A stretch of 11,334 nucleotides of DNA from VFKU01 sp964411925. GTDB lineage: Bacteria; Hydrogenedentota; Hydrogenedentia; Hydrogenedentales; GCA-2746185. Positions 1 to 5,592 of the stretch are shown one piece after another. Location: NCBI GenBank assembly GCA_964411925.1, contig CAYPNI010000128.1:1-11334 (forward strand), read 5' to 3'. A program made the position numbers and the translations under genes. Below the pieces are notes generated by a model. It had not been told where the DNA came from and did no database searches. It saw nothing but the letters and a program-made list of their open reading frames with translations. Positions within the stretch are counted from its first letter, which is position 1. The number at the start of each line of letters is the position of its first letter.

Positions 1-168
1 GTCGTCAATTGCAATCCGGACGATTGCTCGTACATGGGGCTCGATCACAACCTCGGCGCGCTTGAGAATTTCGTAACCACCAACTACGCCACGGAAGAAC
101 AGCGCGATTTCTTCGCAGCCTATGTGAAACATTGCACGCGGCCCGGCCAGCCGGCCGCGAACCAGTAG
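1..168 (+). CDS. GT-C (GT39-like) membrane glycosyltransferase, C-terminal end (5'-truncated by window)
   Basis: Frame 1 is open from the window edge to TAG at 166-168 and encodes 55 residues. On its own the piece is unrecognisable, but it aligns with the C-terminal tail of the complete gene at 431-2011: both have VVNC followed four residues later by another Cys (CNPDDC here, CDPESC there), then a Tyr, an NL pair, a Tyr-containing stretch and a TRP motif. It is therefore the end of a paralogous glycosyltransferase, and this tail should be the extracytoplasmic domain following the last membrane helix. The missing part should hold the membrane helices and the catalytic acidic motif. The paralogy is seen directly; the enzyme class is inferred from the neighbour. 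Confidence 0.8.
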   Translation, partial: VVNCNPDDCSYMGLDHNLGALENFVTTNYATEEQRDFFAAYVKHCTRPGQPAANQ

Positions 169-329
169 TCCGGAACCGCGCACCACGGCCCGATCAGGAG
201 AAAGCTTCCAAGGGTCTGTCGAGCGATCCAGCCGAGAGGCTCGCGACCGTCTACGCGATTTCCCGTCCAACACGGCGCGTGATGCACATGCAACACGCCG
301 GACTCCATCGACCGTCGCTTGCGCGCGTA

Positions 330-338
330 TGTTAGAAT
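330..338 (+). promoter_or_regulatory. possible extended -10 promoter for the glycosyltransferase gene
   Basis: TG-T-TAGAAT matches an extended -10 (TGnTATAAT, one mismatch in the hexamer), in an A+T-rich spot within otherwise GC-rich DNA. No good -35 lies 16-18 bases upstream. Transcription would begin near 345, about 85 bases before the preferred GTG start. The rest of the 262-base gap (169-430) holds nothing I recognise. Confidence 0.3.
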
Positions 339-415
339 ATGGGACTTTAGGCGACACCGGCTCCGGATTGGCGCGGGCGGCTACCGTCAACACCGGGGAC
401 CGTTGTCGTGTGTCC

Positions 416-425
416 GGAGAGGGGG
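416..425 (+). promoter_or_regulatory. ribosome binding site selecting the GTG start at 431
   Basis: GGAGAGGGGG lies five bases before GTG at 431, a strong purine-rich Shine-Dalgarno site. The first in-frame ATG (329) has no comparable site and overlaps a -10-like sequence, so the downstream GTG is preferred. Confidence 0.55.
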
Positions 426-430
426 TTTGG

Positions 431-2011
431 GTGGATGTGGTCCGGAGTCGCGTCTCACGCGGCATCGTACCGGTTATCATGGCGGTCCATTTCGCCGTTT
501 GCCTCTGGCTCTGCAACACGCTCAACGTGTGGATTGATGAGTCCTATGCCATGCAGACGACGTCGCGAAGCTTGGCGTACGCCGTTGATCAGGCCATCGG
601 ATTTGAGGAGCATCCGCCGTTCTATTTCGCCCTCCTCTGGCTCTGGCGGAGCATCAACGAATCCGTTTTCTGGGGGCGGGCGCTCTCCGCGCTGAGCACG
701 CTCCTGTTTCTCGCGGTGGTGTGGCGGGTTGTCACGATAGCGCTCCCCAAGATTCATCCCGCATGGGTCGTAGGGCCAATCGCGGTCAATCCGATCGTGT
801 TATACGCCGGCAGCGAGATGCGCGCGCCCGCAGTCGTATTGCTGGTCTCCGGTTTGCTCGTCTGGTTGTTCATCGAGGGGTTCCTGGCGGACTCGCCCCG
901 GCGATATGCGCGCGCGGCGTACCTCGTCGTCAGCGTGATCGCGCTCTACACCTACTACTATCTGGGCTTCATGTTGTTGGCCAACGGCCTCGTACTGCTG
1001 ATGACGCGGCGCTGGCGCCTGATTTTCGTGTACTACGGGATGATGGCCGTCGTTGGGCTGGCGTTCCTGCCGATGGTTCTCACGTTTCCCGATCAGTCGC
1101 GCTCGTTCGACTCGCGTACTCCGTTCGGACTCACGTTCTTCGGCGGGGTGCGCCTCATGATCGAACGGATCCAGGCCTATGTGTGGCCGTCGCGCGGACT
1201 GCCGTTGGATGGAAAGTTGCGATGGATCGTCCCCGGGATTCTCGGGGCCGGAGTGAGCTTCACGCTGTTCGCCCGGCGGCGCGAAATTGGCCGGCCGCTA
1301 GTCCTGCTTCTTGCCATGACCGCAGCGGTGGGTATGTTGCTGGCCATGGTCGCCTGGCAACTGGGTTGGCGCGCGATGCTCGATCGTCACGCCCTGCTCA
1401 TCTTATTGCCCTCATACCTCTGCCTGTACGGCGTCATTAGCCTTTGGTCCGACGCTTCGCGCCGCAAGGTGCTCATCGCATGGACAACGATAGTGGCGCT
1501 GAGCACTGCTCTTGCTCTCGACTCCGCCTTCGGGCGTCTCGCCAAATCGGGCGACTGGAATCGAATCACCACGCTCATCGAGGCGCACGAGCGGCCGCAG
1601 GAACCGATTCTGGTGTTCCCCTCGATCTCCGCAGTCCCATTCAGTTATCACTACAAGGGAATCAATGAGGTAATCGCGATTCCGCGACCCGAGGAATTCC
1701 TCCGGTACAATTACCAGGAGGACTCCCTCCAGAGCGAGGATGAAATCGTGGCCGCGCTCGACCGTGTCCCCTACGTTCCCGAATCGGTGTGGGTGGTGGT
1801 CAACTGTGACCCTGAATCGTGCGGCTACCTCGACGTGAGCTACAACCTCGACATACTTGAGCGGTACGTCGTGAATACGTATACGGTGGATCTGGCCGGA
1901 TACTACTTCGGTTCATACGTCCAGCATGCTACGCGGCCCGCCCGGCTCGCGGACATCGAAGTCACTGCACCGCCGGGAATTGAGCCCGCGCATTTAGTTC
2001 AGAATCCTTGA
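431..2011 (+). CDS. GT-C superfamily membrane glycosyltransferase (GT39 / PMT_2-like)
   Basis: A polytopic membrane protein of 526 residues from the GTG at 431 (560 from ATG 329). Family hallmarks run in order: a first membrane helix (residues about 11-30), then WIDESY with Asp36-Glu37 in the first outside loop, where GT-C enzymes keep their catalytic acid. HPPFYF follows at about 61-66, typical of PMT_2 proteins. NPIVLYAGSEMR at about 120-131 corresponds to the family's 'SP...Y..E.R' motif, followed by many hydrophobic helices with TYYYLGF. A soluble C-terminal part begins near the GDWNRI motif. Such enzymes move a sugar from a polyprenyl-phosphate donor onto a lipid, glycan or protein on the outer face of the cytoplasmic membrane; donor and acceptor cannot be read from sequence. 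The tail has a CX4C pair shared with the truncated paralogue upstream. GTG 431 is chosen for its Shine-Dalgarno site; ATG 479 is also possible. Confidence 0.85.
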   Translation: MDVVRSRVSRGIVPVIMAVHFAVCLWLCNTLNVWIDESYAMQTTSRSLAYAVDQAIGFEEHPPFYFALLWLWRSINESVFWGRALSALSTLLFLAVVWRVVTIALPKIHPAWVVGPIAVNPIVLYAGSEMRAPAVVLLVSGLLVWLFIEGFLADSPRRYARAAYLVVSVIALYTYYYLGFMLLANGLVLLMTRRWRLIFVYYGMMAVVGLAFLPMVLTFPDQSRSFDSRTPFGLTFFGGVRLMIERIQAYVWPSRGLPLDGKLRWIVPGILGAGVSFTLFARRREIGRPLVLLLAMTAAVGMLLAMVAWQLGWRAMLDRHALLILLPSYLCLYGVISLWSDASRRKVLIAWTTIVALSTALALDSAFGRLAKSGDWNRITTLIEAHERPQEPILVFPSISAVPFSYHYKGINEVIAIPRPEEFLRYNYQEDSLQSEDEIVAALDRVPYVPESVWVVVNCDPESCGYLDVSYNLDILERYVVNTYTVDLAGYYFGSYVQHATRPARLADIEVTAPPGIEPAHLVQNP

Positions 2012-2029
2012 GGCCCGCTCCGGCGGGTC
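2012..2029. terminator. hairpin between convergent genes, possible bidirectional terminator
   Basis: GGCCCGC and GCGGGTC pair around the loop TCCG. In the plus-strand RNA this is a seven-pair stem (one G-U) capped by C(UCCG)G, a member of the very stable UNCG tetraloop class. It starts directly after the glycosyltransferase stop and ends inside the stop codon of the minus-strand gene. There is no U-tract on either side, so it is not a classic intrinsic terminator. Confidence 0.35.
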
Positions 2030-2708
2030 AGGATCCCTCCGGCGTGAGCACGATCCGACCCGGTTCGATCCGCAGTTCCCGGGCTTTTCGAACGTAGTCG
2101 CGCAGTTCCTGATTGTCGAACGCGCCCGTCCGCTCAACTTCCCGCTCGAGCGCGTCCAGCGCGTAGTCGGGGAGCGGATGGCCCTTCACGTTGAACTCGC
2201 GGATGTTGTAGTCCAGTTTCCCGCCCGCCAGGCCCAGTTCCACCGACGCCACGCCGTTTAGATAGCGCCCGGTCAGATCGCGCGACCACGGCCCCAGCGG
2301 CAGTTCGGCCCTGATCGGCAGGCTCACGTACGCGCGAACAAGATTCTGCTCAAGCGCGAGCTGCACGGCCCCGTCTCGCGGATCGACCTCTTCCGCCAGC
2401 AGCCCGTTGATTTCCTCCTCGGTCAGAATCAGCGGCCCCGATGATTCGCCGGCATCGATCGACTCGCGGAACGCGTCGATACGCGCCTCGACCTCCTCAC
2501 GGACCTCCGGTGCGAGCGTCTTCGAGTCCATCGCAATCGGCGCGGAATCGGTGTATCTCTCGACCGCGCGATCGATCAGGTACGGCATCATCAACCCCAG
2601 GCCGATGAGCGCGAGCATCACGAGTGCGCCGAGCGCGAACAGGCCGATGAGGATCTTCGTTCCCCATCCCATCCGGTCCGATCTGTCGTGCTTTCGCGGA
2701 TCGATCAT
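2028..2708 (-). CDS. single-pass membrane-anchored protein of unknown function
   Basis: Encodes 226 residues from the ATG at 2708. A short charged N-terminus (Arg, Lys, Asp rich) leads into a long hydrophobic helix at about 19-45, followed by a soluble domain of about 180 residues, probably outside the cytoplasm. That domain has an acidic helical part (65-90), the motif LTEEEINGLL (95-104), then a predicted beta-rich part with RYLNG (148-152) and VKGHPLPDY (174-182), and ends with IEPGRIVLTP. I have the impression of similar anchored proteins with 'LTEEEIN...RYLNG...NGxPLP' patterns in other bacteria, but no function is known to me. The reading frame extends to an ATG at 2846; that start is disfavoured because it would add 46 uncharacteristic residues and cover nearly all of the region divergent to the next gene. 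The Shine-Dalgarno before 2708 is weak, and Met at 2672 is an alternative. It is convergent with the glycosyltransferase. Confidence 0.7.
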   Translation of the reverse strand: MIDPRKHDRSDRMGWGTKILIGLFALGALVMLALIGLGLMMPYLIDRAVERYTDSAPIAMDSKTLAPEVREEVEARIDAFRESIDAGESSGPLILTEEEINGLLAEEVDPRDGAVQLALEQNLVRAYVSLPIRAELPLGPWSRDLTGRYLNGVASVELGLAGGKLDYNIREFNVKGHPLPDYALDALEREVERTGAFDNQELRDYVRKARELRIEPGRIVLTPEGS

Positions 2709-2860
2709 GACGATGAGTATATCCAACGGCTGCCCGGCCGCGCGCGACGCGCGATCGAACTTCGAGTTCTCCGTCTGAATACTCGACCGACATCGAACGC
2801 TGTACATTCCCGCGCGAAATCCAGTAAGGTAAATTCGCGAGATCATCGAGGGCGTTTCTC

Positions 2861-4540
2861 ATGGCAGACAAAATCTACGACGCCGTCATCGTCGGCTCCG
2901 GCGCGACGGGCGGTTGGGCGGCCAAGGAACTGTGCGAAGCGGGGATGGACGTCGCGCTGCTGGAGGCCGGGCGCAAGCTCGATCCCGCAACGGACTACAG
3001 CGAACACGCGCGGTCGTGGGACATGAAATACCGCAACAAACAGGCCGAGCCCGCGCTCGAGGGACGGCGCCCAATCAGCGCACGCTGTTACGCTTGCGAA
3101 GAAACGAACGCGCACTTCTTCGTCGATGAAGTGGACAATCCCTGGACGACGCCGAACGGAAAACCGTTCTGGTGGGTGCGCGGTCGGCACGTCGGCGGGC
3201 GCACGATCATGTGGGGCCGGCAGAGCTATCGCCTGAGCGATTATGACTTCAAGGCCGCCAGCCGCGACGGCTACGGCGACGACTGGCCGATTTCCTACGC
3301 CGACATCGAGCCGTACTACGACAAGGTCGAGCGCTGGATCGGCGTCAGCGGCTCGAACGAGGGCTACGACCAACTCCCGGACGGCCAGTTCCTCCCGCCG
3401 ATGGCGTTCACCTGCGGCGAACTGGAAATGAAACGCGCGGTTAACAAAATGGACCGGCCGTTCACGATTGGCCGGTGCGCGGTACTCACGCAGAACCACC
3501 GTGGGCGTACGGCGTGCCACTATTGCGGCCCGTGCCACCGCGGCTGCTCGACAAACTCGTATTTCACCTCGACGAACAGTACGTTGCCCGCCGCGGAACG
3601 CACCGGGAAACTGACACTGATTACCAACGCCGTCGTGCGCCACGTCACGACCAACGACGAAGGTCTCGCAGACGGCGTGTTCTACTTCGATTCGCCGACA
3701 AAACAATCGCGTGAGGTGAAGGGAAAAATCGTCGTGCTGTGCGCATCCGCGCTCGAATCGACGCGCATCCTGTTCAATTCCGCGAACGACCGGCACCCCG
3801 GCGGCCTGGGAAACTCCAGCGGCGTCATGGGCCACTACGTGATGGATCACATGTACGCGATCGGCGCGTTTGGCGTCTTCCCCAAACTCAGCCGCAAACC
3901 CGAAGTCGCGAACCGCCCGAACGGAATTTACATCCCGAGGTTCCGCAACCTGCACAACGATAAACAGTCCGCGTACATCCGCGGGTTCGGCTACCAGGGT
4001 GGCGAAAACGCGACGGTCTGGGAACACGCCTACGCGATGAAAGGCTTCGGCAAGGATTACAAAGCCGCTGTACGCGACGGCAATATCTCGCGCGCGAGTC
4101 TGCTCGGGTTCGGTGAGATGTTGCCGCGCTGGGAGAACCACGTACGTCTCGACGACGAAAAAGTCGACGCGTGGGGCATTCCCGTGTTGCACATCGACTG
4201 TGAACACGGAGACAACGAGAAGGCCATGGTCAAGGACATCGTCGAGCAGGCCGCGGCCATGCTCGAAGCCGCCGGTGCGGAGCAAATCACCACCAGCACG
4301 ATTCCCGCACCGCCGGGGTTCGGCATTCACGAGTGTGGCACCGCGCGGATGGGCAACGACCCCAAGACCTCCGTACTCAACAAGTGGAACCAGGCCCACG
4401 ACGTGAAGAACCTGTTCGTCATGGACGGCAGCGCGTTCGTCTCCATCGCATGTCAAAACCCGACGCTGACGATGATGGCGCTGACCGTACGCGCGTGCGA
4501 ATACATGGTCGACGAACACAAACGCGGCAACCTCGCGTGA
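2861..4540 (+). CDS. GMC-family FAD-dependent dehydrogenase, large (catalytic) subunit
   Basis: Encodes 559 residues of the glucose-methanol-choline oxidoreductase family, nearest in type to bacterial gluconate 2-dehydrogenase, sorbitol or FAD-glucose dehydrogenase large subunits. An N-terminal Rossmann motif, VGSGATGG (residues 11-18), with Glu35 at the end of strand 2 binds FAD. GGRTIMWGR (112-120) is the usual flavin-contact region. The C-terminal pair His490 (HECGTARMG) and Asn533 (CQNPTLT) sits where GMC enzymes keep their catalytic His/Asn. A cluster of four Cys (219, 222, 225, 229; CX2CX2CX3C) lies mid-protein. No signal peptide is visible, so export probably depends on the Tat-signal partner 14 bases downstream. 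The start is supported by GAGGG at 2848-2852, eight bases upstream. It should oxidise a sugar, polyol or alcohol in the periplasm; the substrate is not predictable here. The family call is very firm. Confidence 0.93.
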   Translation: MADKIYDAVIVGSGATGGWAAKELCEAGMDVALLEAGRKLDPATDYSEHARSWDMKYRNKQAEPALEGRRPISARCYACEETNAHFFVDEVDNPWTTPNGKPFWWVRGRHVGGRTIMWGRQSYRLSDYDFKAASRDGYGDDWPISYADIEPYYDKVERWIGVSGSNEGYDQLPDGQFLPPMAFTCGELEMKRAVNKMDRPFTIGRCAVLTQNHRGRTACHYCGPCHRGCSTNSYFTSTNSTLPAAERTGKLTLITNAVVRHVTTNDEGLADGVFYFDSPTKQSREVKGKIVVLCASALESTRILFNSANDRHPGGLGNSSGVMGHYVMDHMYAIGAFGVFPKLSRKPEVANRPNGIYIPRFRNLHNDKQSAYIRGFGYQGGENATVWEHAYAMKGFGKDYKAAVRDGNISRASLLGFGEMLPRWENHVRLDDEKVDAWGIPVLHIDCEHGDNEKAMVKDIVEQAAAMLEAAGAEQITTSTIPAPPGFGIHECGTARMGNDPKTSVLNKWNQAHDVKNLFVMDGSAFVSIACQNPTLTMMALTVRACEYMVDEHKRGNLA

Positions 4541-4554
4541 TCCGGGAGCCAGCC

Positions 4555-5139
4555 ATGTCCAATGAACTGACACGACGCAACATGTTGCAGATGGCCGCGG
4601 GAGCTGTGACGGCCTACGCAAGTTCGCATTGGGTCTTCCGTGTCGCCACAGACGGCCGCATCGTGAAAGCCGCGACCGTCGATGGTGAATCCTTCACGCC
4701 CGCCGTCTTGACGCAGGCCGAGGTCGATCAACTCGCCGCGGTGTGCGAGGCCATCATTCCGCGCACAGACACACCCGGCGCGCGCGACGCCCGCGTGCAC
4801 GAGTACATTGACGTTGCACTGTCCGTCGAAAGCGAAGATGCGCGAAAGCGGTTCCGGGAAGGGCTCGCGTGGCTCGAGGCCTACTGCAAGAAGACCACGC
4901 GAAACGGACTCGCCCAGGCGAGTGCGGACGACTTGGTGCGCCTGCTCACGCCGATCAGCGATGCCAACGAGACCGTCGCCGACGACCTGCGCCCCGGGGC
5001 ATCATTCTTCTCGAACGTCAAGACGAAAACCGTTTTCGGTTACTACACGTCGCGCGAAGGCTGGGTCGAAGAACTCGGCCGCCCTGAACACGTCGGCATG
5101 GAAAAGTGGACGGGCTGCCAGCACGAAGGAAACCACTGA
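4555..5139 (+). CDS. gluconate 2-dehydrogenase subunit 3-like small subunit with Tat signal
   Basis: Encodes 194 residues; the ATG at 4555 follows GGGAG (4544-4548) by six bases and lies 14 bases after the GMC stop, so the two are co-transcribed. The N-terminus has a twin-arginine signal: TRRNMLQ (6-12) followed by the hydrophobic stretch MAAGAVTAYASS. The mature part follows the gluconate 2-dehydrogenase subunit 3 pattern (PF13618 type): LTQAEVDQLAAVCEAIIPRTDTPGA (52-76, split by family as the first helix and the IIP.TDTPGA loop), then helices, then FF..VKTKTVFGYYTSREGW (151-170) and a closing GC (187-188). In characterised relatives this subunit carries the catalytic subunit through Tat and stabilises it. 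No haem-binding CXXCH motif occurs in it. Confidence 0.9.
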   Translation: MSNELTRRNMLQMAAGAVTAYASSHWVFRVATDGRIVKAATVDGESFTPAVLTQAEVDQLAAVCEAIIPRTDTPGARDARVHEYIDVALSVESEDARKRFREGLAWLEAYCKKTTRNGLAQASADDLVRLLTPISDANETVADDLRPGASFFSNVKTKTVFGYYTSREGWVEELGRPEHVGMEKWTGCQHEGNH

Positions 5140-5177
5140 GGCCGCTGGGGTTGCCAACGGGTGAATCGCGGCCGTCC

Positions 5178-5387
5178 CTACTCGAGCGGATACGACCCCT
5201 CAACGCTGATGATGATCTTCTTCGCGAAGCGGCTCATGCGTGCCGCAAAATCGTCGAACTCCTTCTGGCGAAGCCGGCCGTTTTCTTGGCCTTGGATGCA
5301 ATAGTCGAGATTGCGGCGAAGGTCGTTCATCTCATTGCGAAGCGCGCGCAACCAGAGCAGGGCCTGAGTATCCACGGGTTTGGGCAT
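5178..5387 (-). CDS. small charged helical protein, function unknown
   Basis: Encodes 69 residues. The ATG at 5387 has GGAGGT (5392-5397, minus strand) four bases upstream; an upstream in-frame GTG at 5399 would overlap that site, so it is rejected. The protein is almost wholly helix-forming and rich in Arg, Asp and Glu, with heptad-like hydrophobic spacing over about residues 8-60 (ALLWLRALRNEMNDLRRNL, then an FDDFAARMSRFAKKI segment), suggesting a coiled coil or a two-helix bundle. There is a single Cys and no signal peptide or membrane helix, so it should be cytoplasmic. It is convergent with the dehydrogenase small-subunit gene 38 bases away. I do not recognise a family. Confidence 0.6.
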   Translation of the reverse strand: MPKPVDTQALLWLRALRNEMNDLRRNLDYCIQGQENGRLRQKEFDDFAARMSRFAKKIIISVEGSYPLE

Positions 5388-5391
5388 GGTC

Positions 5392-5397
5392 ACCTCC
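5392..5397 (-). promoter_or_regulatory. ribosome binding site fixing the start at 5387
   Basis: The minus strand reads GGAGGTGACCATG: a near-perfect Shine-Dalgarno four bases before the ATG. It supports this small gene being real and rules out the upstream GTG. Confidence 0.65.
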
Positions 5398-5429
5398 ACG
5401 TACGCGCGCGCGGCGCCCTTTCGTCAATA

Positions 5430-5435
5430 ATTATG
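5430..5435 (-). promoter_or_regulatory. possible -10 element for the 69-residue protein gene
   Basis: The minus strand has CATAAT (five of six to TATAAT) in the only A+T-rich patch (about 5421-5442) between this gene and the inverted repeat, about 43 bases before the start codon. No convincing -35 was found at the usual distance. Confidence 0.25.
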
Positions 5436-5506
5436 CTAACACAACCGCGCGAGGCGCGCCGGACAAAAAAAGACGGGAAACGGGCTAAGGAGATTGCTCG
5501 TGAGCA

Positions 5507-5586
5507 TTCCCGGGAGGGCGAGCGTACTCGCGAGCCGATGCGCGCTCCGTAACACCGGCTCGCGAGTACGCTCGCCCTCCAGGGAA
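5507..5586. repeat. long inverted repeat (25-bp perfect arms, 31 bp with one mismatch)
   Basis: The left arm 5513-5537 and right arm 5556-5580 are exact reverse complements over 25 bases. Five more pairs continue outside after a single mismatch (5507-5511 with 5582-5586). The spacer, 5538-5555, is 18 bases. The right arm ends seven bases beyond the stop of the DUF418 gene, so the RNA would form a strong hairpin at its 3' end and could act as a terminator or 3' stabiliser. There is no U-tract. The arms are far longer than a normal terminator stem, which suggests a dispersed palindromic element (REP- or MITE-like). No second copy is in the window. Confidence 0.8.
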
Positions 5587-5592
5587 CGATAG

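Noticed and set aside
120..335. Short open frames on both strands in the gap after the truncated glycosyltransferase
   Set aside because: No ribosome binding site, Arg-rich composition and partial overlap with the coding tail; nothing suggests a real protein.
721..1440. A 239-residue plus-strand frame inside the glycosyltransferase gene
   Set aside because: It is Arg-rich with no membrane or domain pattern, and is out of frame with a clear GT-C protein covering the same DNA.
2843..4621. A 592-residue open frame on the minus strand, longer than the GMC gene it overlaps
   Set aside because: It mirrors the GMC gene, whose plus-strand product has all family motifs. The antisense translation is low-complexity, rich in Arg, Val and Ala, with no recognisable domain; GC-rich third positions remove stops on the opposite strand.
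5140..5173. GGCCGC and GCGGCC pairing around a 22-base loop between convergent genes at about 5140-5173
   Set aside because: A six-base stem with a long loop and no U-tract is expected by chance in DNA this GC-rich.
5436..5472. GC-rich hairpin (CCGCGCG...CGCGCCGG) next to a run of seven A, considered as an intrinsic terminator
   Set aside because: On the minus strand, the direction of transcription of both flanking genes, the T-run comes before the hairpin, not after; on the plus strand the run is A, so no U-tract follows.
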